A stretch of DNA of 64,000 nucleotides, from contig LR990050.1 of assembly GCA_905147135.1 (NCBI GenBank), forward strand, positions 16,118,001 through 16,182,000, written 5' to 3'. The first letter of the stretch is position 1; every line of letters begins with the position of its first letter. Of this stretch, positions 34,301 through 49,300 are shown in pieces. The notes beneath the pieces are model-generated. The model was not told where the DNA came from. It ran no database searches and worked only from the letters and a program-made list of their open reading frames with translations. Position numbers and translations under genes: made by a program. The stretch is from Blastobasis lacticolella. Lineage: Eukaryota; Arthropoda; Insecta; Lepidoptera; Blastobasidae.

Positions 34301-37300
34301 CCATCGGTATCAAGCACGGTAGAATGCTCTGCCTTTAGGCACTTTGATCCGTCGTAATTTTACAAATCGTAAACAGTTAAAATTTTTGATATAGCTAGTG
34401 GTTGTTTAGGCTTCATTTAATTTTGCTTGAGCTTTAAAAGGCCACACGTGACAAAACAACAACCACGTGCCTGTCAGATACGCCATATTTTGCGGATCTT
34501 CATAAAATTAGGCGCAATAATGCGCGGAACTCTCAATCTAATCGAGCAAATCTGCTTACCACGTCACGACACGAGGAAATTACAACGTCAATGCTCAAAG
34601 GATTATTGAAAACTAATCGTACATCATTATTAGGCATACCCCCCAAGGCCTAACATAATCCCCGGTTTATTTGTTTGCGATAATCGAAAGCCCAACCCAG
34701 TGACACACATTATCTCGTAAAATAAAAACACTTGAGTGTTTTGCAAATTCTGCGAAATTCACATTCCTCTCTCATTATCTTTTGATTGTGAAATTGCGCA
34801 TAAAATAATTTACGTTACGCCGCTTCACACATAATAAATTGAGTAACGATAACTTAGAGCCAGCGGTTACAACATGATGTATGCAATTTTACAATCTTTT
34901 ACACAAACTTAAATATCTAACTAAAGAAATATGGTTGGAATTTGTATTCAACCTATTAATAAAATTTCATAGTAAGTGGCTTGCAATACAACACAGATAA
35001 AGCAAATATCATACAATTATTACAGTTTTTGGATAGTACCTACTTAAAGAGGTTGCAACTAATTTTTGAGCCGTCTCATCAAGATTGAAGAGGGGTGTAG
35101 TGTAGGTTTATAAGCAAGAAAAAAGGGGTGAGAAGAGGTAAGGTAGGGTACGCGAATGAAGTCACACCTGGTCCACCAGTTATTTATATGAATATTAAAA
35201 TGATGCTAAGAGTTACAATTACCTTTTTGGTACGGTAGACAAAATTCTCTTAAAGGGGTTCGATTTCTAAATCTCTTTTACATTATTTTTTTATTCGTTT
35301 GAGTGTTTAGTAATTGAATTATGTTATACTCTTAGTAAATGTATTCAATTATGCGCAAAATAAAACAAATCGCTGTTGTTGTTGTTTTGTAATTTCGTTA
35401 TTCTTTTTAATTGCTTTGTTTTATATCAGCAACAAATAGAAATCCATTTCAAGCTCATTTGTATACATTTACTAACGGGTAATTGCATAAACATACATTA
35501 AAAACGTCAAACCATTGATAGAATGGATAAATAAGGTTACATAAAATTTGAAAGAAAAACGTTCCCCTTTAAAGAATCTTATCGAATCGGGAGCAAACAT
35601 TTTCGTAACAACAAAATTCCTGGTACAGAAAACTGAGAAAATGGGTCACAATGGATGAGGGCACGATACTGATACGGTCTTTGTACACACTCCACTATCG
35701 GCACAGCTGTTTTGCTTACCAAGTGACTCATGAGCCCAATATTCCGTTGGAATGACCCTTAAATTGATAAAGGCTTCCGGAGATTATGCATATTTCTTTA
35801 AATGGTTATCTACAAGATATTATCGCTGAAAGTTTAGTTTAAAAAAAAAGATAATGTAATCCTTTGATATCGGGCTACTCGTCAACAATGGTACGCGGTA
35901 GGAAACCCGGAACATACTTTTAAAATCCTTACATAGTTTGATTTTGAATGTAAGCAAACTCGCTACACATTTAAATTTGAAGTCGTACAATATTGTATCA
36001 ATGGGTATAGCATTTTACATTTTGCTTTACCTAAAAGTTCTAAACTCTAAGTTTTCCTTTCAGTTGATCCCAACCCGTTGACGAACGTTTTACATAACAG
36101 CACTACTGGTAGGCAATATTTATGGCGTTGACGTCAATTGAAGAAATAATGTAGTTGAGATCGCAATAACGTAAGCAATTGCATGTAAACAAATAACGGG
36201 CAGTATGAAAGATATATTATAATGAATTAGATGTAATATATTCTGTTATAAATCTAATTTCAAAGCCAAACCTACCAAAAATACCTATATTTATTTTTAA
36301 GCTTGAGAATGGAGGTAACAGAGCCGGGAGATTATTAAATTGTTTCTATACTTTTTAGTTTGAGTGAGTGTTATCTTGTAAGAAGGCACATTATCTACAT
36401 TATGTTATAGGTGAATAATTATCAGTTTTCTTCCTAATCAGTCAATAGGCAAAATTTAATTACAAACAAAAATCACAAAAACATGAAGAAATGCTCTTTG
36501 CTCCCACTAAAAAGCAATATCGGTTGAATATTACCTATACATCTGCCCTATCGAACATTCTAGAAATCTACTATTGCAGATTATACCAATATAGGCAATC
36601 TTTTATCCGTGTATGTGATTAGGTGATAAACTAACGAGGATTGTGCGATAAAATCGAAAAAAGATCACAAAGGTCCGCTATTTGTCCGATAGTGCTAAAC
36701 TAATTGGATAACTGATATCATCCTCAAATTAGATGATACAGTTCAAGCAAGTGGTGTGTGGTGCCGCCACCTCAAAGAATAGCACCACCCCATCTCTTCC
36801 CGTGGGTGTCGTAAGAGGCGACTAAGGGACAAATCCGAAAGGTGGGCAGCAGCATCTTTCTGGGTAGATTTACATTAACTGCACTGCGATCTCCAACCCG
36901 CCTGCCAAGCGTGGAGATTATGGCAATGACCTCCCCTTTCGTGGGAGAGGCCCGAAGTCCTGCAGTGGACTGTTATGGGTTGTGATGATGATGATGGATG
37001 TTCAAGCAAGGCTGTCAATAGATAATGTAAAGTGTAAAAGTGTTAAGCTTAACAAAAATAAATTATTTTGCCTCTACATGGATATCATATCAGTAGCTCG
37101 ACCTTAATAGACACAAGGCTTAAGAGGCATTTCAACTAATTAATGTTCTAAGATGAAACGTAGAATATGATGATTCAGATATTGGGAGCAGATGTGCAGA
37201 TTATTACGTCAATGAACTGATAGTCTACAATGTACTACTAGTCAGGCAAAGTGATTTCAATATCACTCATCTATAATTCTTAATCAGCAACTCCAGGGGT

Positions 37301-40300
37301 CACCCACGTTGCCATACGTGCGTTGCTCACCTCTAATGAGACCTCTAATATAACTCTTGAAGGATCCCATGTTATAATCCAAAGGAAACGCTGTCGATGC
37401 GAACTAGACAAGAGTTCGTTGAAAAGAAATAGATACACCCTTCTATCTGACTGGAGACAAATCGGTATATGTGTTCAAAAACTATCAAAAGCGGTCTCCT
37501 AAGCACAAGACCTGAAGCCATAGATGCAATGCATAACACGGCGCAAGTGCCTACAGTTACACGATGAGTCAAAGGTGCACGTGTATAAGCACGATATTGT
37601 CATAATGTGACCCGCATCGTCGGAATTCAAGTATGAATTGCATGTACTGGAGCGCAGATAGGACAAACAATAACATCATTGCCGTGTACCTACTGCCTGG
37701 TTGGCTGTTGGCCCCTGGCTAGATAATGACTACAATGATATGATAATATACCTAATGCTAATAGAGCCGGTATATTCTTTGTACCGAAACCAATACTTAG
37801 GATTTTTAATCCACGACGAAAAAAGTGGGGTGTTATAAGATTGACGTATGGCTGTGTGTGTATCTGTGGAGGTGTCTGTCTGTGGCATTGTAGCTCTCGA
37901 ACGGATGGACCGATTTCGATGCGGTTTTCTCTATTTGGAAGCCAGTTTAATCAAGATGGTTGGCTGTTTCATTAAAATTGGTTCAGTAGTTTAGAAAATA
38001 TTTAGGTATATGTAAACTTGCTCGGGGGTTATACGACTTTCTCTGTCGGGTAGGTTATATTTTAAGTATACTCAGATGCTAAAGGTGTATTCCTCAATAT
38101 GTTACTTAGTTCTAAAATAATTCTAAATTCTATCAATGCTTATAGCTGAACCATGTTAAAATTATATTACAGCAAGTAAAGTTTGAAACCCACTCAACGG
38201 GCACGCATATAACAACGCATGTTGTTATTGGGGTAGAAATAACAAGATAATCAAACAAAAGTAGGCTTTAAAAGTATATGGTTCGGAAAGAAAACAGATT
38301 CTAGGCAAACAGCGTCTAATGACGTAAATGCAGGCTTGAACAGAACGTCAACACACACAAGTTCATGGCCTGACCCTAGCCCAGTGAACATTATGATGAT
38401 TTGAATGAGTTTACGTAGCAACGAACAATTGTCTATTGTTGTACGTGAATCACCATTTTGTTTTAGAATGAGGAATATAAAATACGACACGATTAGAAAG
38501 GCAATTAACTTGTAACAATATATATACAAAGATAAAAAATTACACGAAATCAAAAGCCTTTATGAGCAATACATCAAGTTTTACAATGTTCTAAAACGAA
38601 TAAAACAAGACAAATGAGAAAAATTATGATACAAAATAGTGAAGCTATATTCGGATGAACCCAAAATGACGTAAAAGCTTTACTAAAAAGAAAAATCAAA
38701 TTATCCTCTACGTAAACCGAGTGCTAATGATTCTGACCATTACGGCGAGATGCCTATCTACGCAAATACGTCAGGTCAAATTAACTAAACAAGAAATCGA
38801 CCTTCAAACTTGTTTGTAATTGGCTACATTGCTAATTGAATACTAAAATAATGTATCACGCCTAATCTATCTTTATTTTCCACGCCCATGACCGCCAACC
38901 AAAGTCCTGATCTTTATGCCCAAGAGTACCGGAACTTTTAATTACTGATTAGCTGATAACGAATATAGGAATCACTCGACATTGACTTTGAGGCGACATT
39001 GGTATTACATACGTATCATTAGTGTCGATTTTGCTATACAACGCTCGTTCGATAGAGGAGTGCAACGAATAAGGAGGACGATGATGTCATGAACGATGAA
39101 GCAATCCATTGAAGTTAACAAAAATATAAGCTCTTTCCAATACAAATCGATTGTTTCGCTGTGAGCTTTCCAAAATTTGTCCGTGATCACGATCAACGAA
39201 GGATATGACAAAGACATTTACATCTAAGTCAAGTGCAAAGCATTAACTTGAGATATCGGGTGTTCTGCGGATGGATTCGTTAAATGATCTGGAGGGAGTA
39301 GAGCTCCAGTCTCCTGACCAGGTTTATACGCCTATAGATTAAACAGATAGAGATAGATTGAACGGCAGAAGAATAAATAACAAAAACGTAGAACCAATAG
39401 ATCGTGAAAGTGCGAGTAGAAATATGAGAAGAATGATTTAATAACCATAGTTGTCATCTTCCATAGGATATGCCAATAAAGTCAAAGGTGGAGATGCAAC
39501 TTAAATGCATTATGCTAATCAAATTGCGCATTGTAAACCATGAACAGCTGTTGCTGCCACGTGTAAATAAATCCTCTTTAGATTAATTTCACTAGTACGT
39601 CAATCATGGAACGGAGATAATACATATACATTATAAGTACTGCTTTTATCACTAGATTAAAAATAATGCAAACTACAGAGCCGCTAAGTACGATGAAAGT
39701 GTTTTTATGACTTGTATAAATGTAGCATTTAAACTGTAATTTTAAGTAATTAATTAAATGTAGTTTTGAATTGATGTTGTTATATGTTATTGATAGTCTC
39801 CAGAGGAAGGATTTTCACATCTTGACAGAGTTGACTTTTAAGCAGAGAGTTTATAATCCGAGAAATTTCGTGGTAATTAATGTTAATCTCTACCGTAAAA
39901 ACCTTAGCATCGAACAGAACGTAAATGAATTTTGAATAATTTTGAGTGTATCGCGAAAAACGAGGCTTCGTTTTGAAGAATATGTTTTTAAACATAAAAT
40001 ATATTGACAAAATGTTTGTTGTTTATTTAAGTTTGTAAACATATCTGCAGACACCCTGTAGGTACCTACTTGAGCACTATTGCGGATACAGATAGTGTTT
40101 ATTTAAATGCAATAAACCTGCGATAAAAACGTCGGTAATTATTTTGACATTTGAAGGACGTACCTGATTAAAGGAGCTAGCACGAGTTAGGTATAGTGCC
40201 TCAATAGAGACTAGATTAGGATAAAGTTGGTTATTGGTTGCTATAAATTATTAGTCACAATATGCAATCATAACTAAATATGTGAAATGGAGCCGGTGAC

Positions 40301-43300
40301 CTAATGGTTAAGGGATCCGACTCGTAACCGAAGTACTGGGTTCGAACACTAGTGCCGCCCTGTATCAAAGTAGTTTAAACACTAGTTTTTTATGATATTT
40401 TATGTATAATGTAGATCGTTTAGTTTGTTTTTATGTATTCAATCTAGGAAACTGTAGGTTTTTATTTATTATATCCTTTTAAAATTGTATTCTGTATAAG
40501 ACTGTTTGTTACTAATAAAAAAAAATTAAATTCCTATTGTAAAATTAGATGTTATTAATTGCCACTCGGCCTATTATGGCACGAAGACGGAAAAATAAGT
40601 CCTTTGCTCCCCTAAATGCTACCTTTAAAGTACCGACAAACGCACACTCCTGCGCCGATGTTCAAGGCTCTGCAGCTTAACGTCTATCGGCTCTGGATCA
40701 CGAATAATCCTCTTAGCACACTTCTCCGCAGAATACCACACAGCCAGTTGATATTTGGCTGAACCATCGGAAAGGTGGCTGTAGTGCCCATTCCAAGAGG
40801 GAATATATGCTTGATATGGATATATGCTCCTCAAAGGTAGATAGATGCTTGTTGAAATGTTTTTGTTATGGTCTATTCTCGGAATGCTCTACCTCTGTTT
40901 ATACTAAGCGAATGAGTATTCGCTGGTTTCATCTAAATAAACCGTTACAGGAAGACCATTTAACACCTGAGAATTGCATACATTCTGTTGTTTTTACAAC
41001 CCTTCACCATTAGAAGAGCAGACCATTATGGGTTGTCGATGATGCCGTGGTTTTTAGACTGGCGTGCTCCATCTCGGCCGCATTGTAACTTATCGTCAGG
41101 CTAAGGAAAATAATGCCAGATATACACCTCTCGGCAATCTTTATGACCGTTTAGAAGTTGCAAGTGCAATTTTTTGCAGGAATAATCAAATTGTAATGCT
41201 CTTTGGTTGTAAATAACTTCTTCGCCATAAGATTGACGCGACCCATTAAACAACCGATCCCACATATCTGCCACACTTACCTCCTGTCCAGATGGTAGTG
41301 GTCGTCTCGTTTGGCGTCCAGTGCGAGTTTGTAGTACGCCTTGGCGGCGTCCGAGCGGTCGCTAGCTGCGTACAGGAAACCGTGTAGTTGCTCCAACAGT
41401 CCGCGGGACAGGCCCCACACCGAGCGGCTCATCTTGGGCGTGCATGATACGAATCTGCGGAGAGGGGTGTACTGTCACACTAGGCCCTGATTCATGCATA
41501 CATACATAAAGTAAAGTAAAGTTTGTGGAATAAATAAATAAATAAAGGTCACGATCCTGGCCCATAGTACCTAAGGGTAGGCAGAGGCAATGGGCAGGCC
41601 TAATGACTAGGATATGAAAGGGCGATATTCGCGTGAACTGCACGCATGAAAACTACCGAATGAAGACTAACTGCAATTTAGAACTGCATCACAAGCTAAA
41701 ACATCCGTGATTTGCAATTTCGCAGCTAACATGCAGGTCGAATATACTAATAGCTCTATTATATACGTCTCTTTACAGGATATAAACACCTGTAGATACC
41801 AATAAAATAAAATAAACACAATGAAATTGAAAACGCACGATTTTTTCTTTGGAAACTTTTGCTATCTTCACAAAATCCAACTACTTAATTTTTACACTCT
41901 AACGATACCGCGGTAACAAAAGTCCCCGTTTAGCCCCGTCGGCAGGTAAAAGTTAGGGTACATAGTTCCGACTTTAATGAAATTTTGGGAGTTTGCTATA
42001 GGCCGCCGGTTTCGAGTTAAAAGCAAAAAATTAAAAAGTGCCAAATTTTCGCAGTTTTTGAAGCACAGCCTCCTCGAGGTAGAAAACTTAAATTACACAC
42101 CCCATACCATTCCCGAATAAACTCTCAATATTTCATTAAAATCGGAATTTAGTCCAGGTCGAAACTACCTGCCGACCGGGCCAGTTTGAAACATTTATTT
42201 TTATTTTGGAGATAATTTGTAGATTCTAATAGAGGCTCTTGTTACATACTGTGTATTATCTTTTCCATATCTTTAATCATTACACTTTCACCACATACAA
42301 AAGATTAGATCGATAGAAATAGGTGACGACGTATAAAATGTTGGTGTTATTATTATAGGTAGGTAATTATTATACCTTGGTAATTATGAGCGAGACCAGC
42401 TACACTTTCTCTAATAAAAATAGTATACAGCATGTTACGGTGATCAAGCCTAGCTTTCTAGACTAGGTAAGTAGGTACTTCCTAATATTACACGGTTCAG
42501 TTTTAATAGGTAGGTAGGTAGTCAGTAGAAAGTAATAGGCAGGTGGTATGGTGCAAAATAGACTGAATCTACACTGATGCTTAGACAAAAAACTGCATAC
42601 AAAAATCGTTAAAAAATTAGGTGTAAGCGGGGCTTATTTACCATAAATTATAAAGTAAGCAATCTTCGCAACCAACTTTTTTGATAAAATGTTAAACTCT
42701 GAGTACCGATCGTAACCGTAGAAGGCTTCTAAAGAACTCTGACAACCAGGGGGTTGGGGGGATAAGGGGAAATTCCTGAACACACTTTCCAAATTATAAC
42801 CGGAGAAAAAATACCTAAGCGTCTACTGTTTGTTTCAAACTAAACTTGCGTCCCGTAAAGTCCCGTCTGATGTAATAATAAGCGTCTACTGCTGGATATA
42901 CCTAAACCTTCTCCACATTACAGTACCTCCATATACCCGTAGAGCTCGTCTAATCTAAAATGACGCGCCCCGCTATCGCATTAACGCACACAAGCAAGTT
43001 TAAAATATGGACGCAATACATTTACAAACGCCGTTGTAATTGGTCATTCAGTTGCCGGTGAGACACCAACGTAGGAGCACGCGTCGTTCATTGGCTTCCA
43101 CATAGATGAAGTGTCGTTATCAATATTTGCACTCACACATCGCAATCAACTAACTAAGTAGTGGGGCGCGTCATTTTAGACTAGACGAGCTCTACCTAAT
43201 TATGATGGGACGTAATGACTTCATTTTGGACTTGTACCTTTAAGACGTCTAGTGCCTCCCGGATATATAGGAGATAGATATAAAACTATTTTCCGCGATG

Positions 43301-46300
43301 CAGCGTTATCGTTTACCAACTGAAGATAACGAAAGTGTTATAAGATAACGATCTATTACGTGGTTAATATTATATTTTCGTGTGTCATGCCTGTATATTA
43401 ATGCTTAAGCATTCGGGAACTGGGTGCTATTGTAATAATGACGTGACTTATTTGGGGTGAAATATCTTATCGCCAAGCTGCGCGAGCGCATCGGTGATAG
43501 CAGGACCATAGTAAAATTTACTATGGCAGGATCACTCGAACTAATGCTTCTGTTACCCCTAGATGTATTTTAGAGGGTACGTTTTTCATACAAATTTAAT
43601 CGTTGTTTCTTTTCTTTGTCGTTTTTAATGTATGTTTATGCAATTGGCCGTTAGTAAATGGATCCAAATGACCATGAAATGGATTTATATATGTTAATAA
43701 TATACAACAAAGCAATTAAAATGAAAAATAACACAACAACGTTTTATATTATTAAGCCATAGAAAGACTCAATATAAACTACAATTAAATTACTAAACAC
43801 TCAAACTAAATAGAAGGAATAAGTTTTTTAAAGAATGAAAAAATAAATTTAGTATGGAAATGGAACTCCCATAAGGCATCAGTCAGTCTGGGTACTGACG
43901 CAAGGATTAGTTAGTGTAACCTGTGTGCTTATACTTGTGAATTAGCCACATTCAATATTTATGACAGCGAGGTTGAACAATATCCCTGATTATTTAGGCG
44001 TCCGTTAGGAACCTATAACTCGGCGAGGGTCGATTTGTTTCGACAGCTGCTGCTTGTCCCAACAATTTTGGATTGACAAGTTAAGCTTGACCAGCGATAG
44101 AGGTGACCTGTCAATGGTGGCGCTAGTTCTGCGTTTTATGTAGCAACACCGGAAGCATATTATTTAATTAGTATTCTATGACAGAATTCAAATGCCACCA
44201 ACGATGCGACATGGATAATAGGGAACATGACGGAAAAAGAAACTAACATGGCCTTATTGTAAAATTAGAATAATGGTGTTTCAGAAAAAGACCTAGCGCC
44301 CTCCTTCCAGGAATTATGATTCTTGTCAAATGTGTCAACATTTGACGTAGTAGACCAAGTAATTTCAAATGGAGTGCAATAATTAACGCGGCTTATTAAG
44401 GTTATAGAATACTCAATAGCATCGAGTTATATTTCCTCTAACTGTGGAGCGTCGGTGGCCGAGCGGTTAGATGAGTATACGACTCGTAAGCCAGAGTCGA
44501 CTCTTACGGTGAGGGAAAACATCGTGATGAAACCTGCACATTCAGGCGACTGGATGTGTAACCTTGATCCAATCTGGTCAGGTTCCCCTGGTAGCAGGGT
44601 CATAGAGGTCAGATGGCAGTTGCTCCACTGTAATACCTGACCTGCCAAATCCTGGATCACGGTCAAGGCGGACCCCGGGGGCCCTTGTGCGCGGGAGCAC
44701 AACCGGGACATTAACGCCAAGATGATTATTTTTTTATATTTCCTCTATATAGTTTATTATAAATTAAATTTAGTGTACTCGTTTTTCCGCAATATGTCAA
44801 AGTGACCTGAAGTCGTGGTACCCCTATACATAAATATTTAGCGGAAGGCCCAAGAAGCGACAGCCAATGACCTACGACGCGGCGACGCAAGATTGTATAA
44901 GGCCAGGCGTAGTGGTAGTGGAGAAAAAAGAGCCTGAAAGCGGACCCTTACAGATGCCTGGGGTCCTATTTTTGAACCGCTCATGCCGCTAATGCTTGTG
45001 TTTTCTATCTCTAGCAACTTACTACGAATGTGAAAGAGACAGGTAGAGCTGGGGTCTTTTAAATAGGATTGTGTTTCTGCCGGTGAGTAAGGTTTCCAGA
45101 GCTCCATGGGGTGGGAATTTGGGGAACCGTGGCTTTGGCAGTGGAGGGATATTTGCCTTTTTGCTGCCAGAGTAACGTGTTATAGAGGTGGGCAACGCAT
45201 TGGCGATAGTCTCGGTGTTGCTTATGACTATAGGCAGTGGTGACCACTTTCCATCAGGTGGCCCGCTTGCCTGTTTGCCTATCGTATAACATAAAAAAAA
45301 AGGGTTGCCGACCCTACTATATAATATAGTATCCTACTATATTAGGAGTCTACTTACTATAAATTAAAAATAAAAATATAGTAGGCGAAACTACTATATT
45401 TAATTAGCACAACATTACCACTTACCGCAAAACGGAACGCGTCCATAAGATCCTCAAAAGAAAAATTTACCTGGTGCAAATCGAATATTTCAGAACGATC
45501 TTGAGTCTTGACATTTGTATGATGTGACGTCAAACTCAAGTCAAATAAAACAAAACAGCTATGAAGCTCAATGTAGCAGAAAATATACATTTAGGAAAAA
45601 ATATAGGTTATTAATTTTATTTAAAAAACCTACTATATATTTTTTGGTTAATTTCCTACTTACTATATTTTTATGGCTCCTAGAACCGAAAATACTATAT
45701 TTGGTCTAAAAAAAGTTGGCAACCCTAGGTAGAGCACACGAGCGCTTCCGTGGATGCAAGCGGTACAAAAATATGGTCGTTGGACTCACAGCCCGGAAGA
45801 TGATGACGATTGGTTCGCTTTTCCACATACAAAAATATTTGAAGACTTTTTCAATGGTCTGCAGGTACGATAAGTCCCAATTGCCTTAGGCGGACTCCCG
45901 TCCTTAATATCTAACATATTGACACGAGTACATAAGCACACAAGCAAAGCAAACAGGAAATAACATACAAAGGAGCATTATCACTGGCTGCGTTTCGATA
46001 ACGGTATCAATTAGCCTCGAGGTCGTACCAATGCTGTTTAAGAATGGCGCTGTGGAGGTACTGGGCTCATTTAAATATTGACGGGTGATGGCCGGTAATA
46101 TTAATAATACCTAATATTATAAGTAAATTATTTTGAAGGACATTGATACTGATATCCCGGTATGTCCGGGATAAGGTTGACTGGAGAACCGCACACTAAG
46201 GTTGTGCAATGAACTAAATGGAGAGGTTTTCCCTGGAGAGTACGACATGGAGTTCTTCAAGAAAGGGGTGATAAGGTTGTTACGGGGTCGGCAACGCTTG

Positions 46301-49300
46301 GGTGGTGCCCCTGGTATTGCAAACGTACATAGGTTGCGATGACTGCTTACTATCAAGCAGGCCGTTAGCTTTTTGCCAAATTAGTGATATAAAAAATACC
46401 AAGATGGATGAGCGATTTCATCAAGTGACATTATTTGATTTAAAAAATAAGCAGGCGGCGCTAGTGGCGCCGCCTGCTTAAATTGTGGTTCTTTTATAAA
46501 TCCACTCGAATTTACTAGATATTACATTCCAAATATAACGATGATTAACTTTGTCTAATCATAAAGTAAATTACGCATTACATTCCAAGTTCTTGTTTGA
46601 CGTACTCCATTAAGTTCATTAGCGCATTGAACCGAAAACGTACTCGATCAAGTTCAATCAAACAATCTCTATTTCCAAATAACATTTTATGTAATTTCAA
46701 ATTACGTAAAATCATAACGTGCGCAAACGCGTCTCCACCCACGTCATCTCATCGTTGCACGCGTCAGTTTCGCGCAAAAAAATTTAAACAATTTTTTTCT
46801 CCGTAAGAACCTTGACCTACTTACGTGGGTATGTTATTACAAACGAACCGATAGGGAAGTTGACATTGTTACATTGTTGAAAATAAAACACACAATGTTT
46901 TTAAATAATGGATAACATAGGTTACCTAATGCGATATCGATAGCTTTTGATTAAGAAAATGGCCTGATATTTTTTGCGTCAGTCGTTCCGTGAGAAAAAC
47001 AAATATCTAAGTGGGTGTGTATTTAATAATATAGTCCGGTAAAGCTAATAAATATGTAGATAGTACCCTCAGGTCCAATAAACTAACTTCACAGTGGTAT
47101 GTCTGAAAACATTATGCTGACGCAACAACTTGAAAGACAACAATATCAGTAAAAAAATATGTAAGTAAATGTAAATGTTAGGTAAGGTAAGTTATATCCA
47201 ACTTTCACCGCACTCCCAAATACATGTACGACACAATAAAGAAGATAACATTATATCATCAACATTAATCCGGTTCGACAGAGGTGTAAAGTACGAAAGT
47301 AAACGTGGTAAAGATAATATTATAATTTATGGACCTTTCTTTACCGTTCATTACGGGATTACGGTCTAAGCTAGGCACTCATCATCATCATCACCTTCTT
47401 GGCGTATGTCCCGGTTGTGCCACCGCGCAACACGCGAGGGCCCAGGGTCCGCCTAAGCTAGGCACTAATAAGGCAAAATTAGATTATCGCCCCTGTCTAA
47501 GGCTTATTTTTGCGACTAAGGTTTTGAATTCCCAATTAATAAACCGAACTCAACTCCGAGGGCCAAACTCGAGAGCGCGTTCTCTGCTGCAATCTTCAGT
47601 TTATTGTAGTAGTGTTTAGCGCTATAAATACATTCCGCACTCAAACCCTTACGTGTGTGTATATTAAGAACATTACTCAAGAATGATGTATCTGAAATAG
47701 TTTTAGGAACTAAGTATTTCTCTGGAACCACGTATATATCGATCCAAACCGAGTTGTCTATAAATAGTAGCGTCGGTCCGGGTGTGCGATATCCCTGCAC
47801 GGGAGTCGAGACCACGCTTTCAGAATCCAACCCTAAGTCCAAGTTCCCCGCTACTCCTGCCAGAATCGTCCCCAAACAACTAAAACCACCACCAGACGAC
47901 CACAGACAAAGAACTCGTGAAACCAAACTGACCTAGTGATGGTGTTGTTGTGGCGAACACACCGCTTCCTAAGCACGACCACATTGCCAGCGACATGGTA
48001 TTGCACGGCGTGTTTTTCTACCTTATCCCCGATATAACTAGAAAAGCAGTGCCATTGTTAGTTGCGCTATACTATACTAAATCCAAGCCAATGAACGTTT
48101 GCGACTGACCTGTCCATTACACATGACAGCGTTTTATGAACATGACAGATGTCGCAAACTTTCGTTGGCTTTGCTTTAGATGGGATGAGGTTACGGTGAC
48201 AGTGCATGAGACGGATGGAGGCAACTCGGCCCGCGGGACGAGTTATTACTCTGTTTAATTTTAGCAGTCAACTCGCCACGCTCTTAAATTGAAAAATATA
48301 TGTCCATATTTGGAGCTAACGAAAAGTATATCAGCTTATCTTCATGACTGTACTAATTATGGAACGTGGCAGCGGATCGAGTTCAAAATCCTCAAAATCT
48401 CAAAATCTTCAAAATGATCCATGGTCAACTGAAAAAATTCGAGCGGGCCGAGTTGATCCCTGTCGACTCGATGTCAAGTGCATGGGATATCTGCGAGAAG
48501 TTCTAATAGTCTGCACAGAAGAAAAAGAAATGCCTTACATTGTTCTAACACGAGCCTGGCTGGTTCGACTTTTATAATGCGTACGGCTAAGGAATGGAAC
48601 GTTGTCTACGAGTGTTCCCTGATCACTATAATCTGGACGCCTTCAAGGCTAGAGTGAATAGGCTGTTCTTAGATGGACATGCCCCATCTTCGGCCTCATC
48701 CTCACTTAGTAACAGGTGAGGTCTAATTAAAAAAAGGGTACAGAAAAATTTAGCAAAATGTTTAAGTCCTAGCTAGAAATGAACGATAGCCTACTATCTG
48801 ATATAACGGGGGAACTATCGCCTAACTATTTGCCTACAGCTGCCTAAAGCTACAGACTTTTAATTAAATTTTGCAATTATAATTATGCAGCGGTATGGCA
48901 GCGGTAACTACTTTCCATCAGGTGGGCTGCTGGTCTGTTTGCGTACCGTACGATATAAAAAAATTATCGTTTGGCAGCTGAAATAGATAAGGCGGTGGTT
49001 CCAATTACAATCCTACAGATTCACCAGACTTTACAGAGTCCTACCATACTGTGAAACTGTCTTTTTCATTGTTTTTAAAACTGCTAATATTCATTTTCAT
49101 TTAGATTACATCGACGACAAAAACTTTAGGCGAATCAGAAGAGAAAGAGTTAATAGACATGACACATAAAACGTTATCTTGTTATGCTATTCTATAAATG
49201 ATCTTGAATATGACATCCAAGTTGCATGCGTTAAAGTGAAACCCACGCGTGTCTCCCCAGATAAAGTTTGATGCAATCATCAAAATCCACAATTAACACA

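Larger units (their letters stand above)
33130..41280. other. Brummer intron 6
   Basis: 8.2 kb. Holds repeat copies listed separately (33183, 33690, 36762, 37800, 40290, 40625, 41040) between long AT-rich stretches with no coding signal. No nested gene was found on either strand. Confidence 0.6.

Noticed and set aside
40290..40365. tRNA gene with anticodon CGT
   Set aside because: A and B boxes are present, but the acceptor ends do not pair and the sequence continues as a SINE body.
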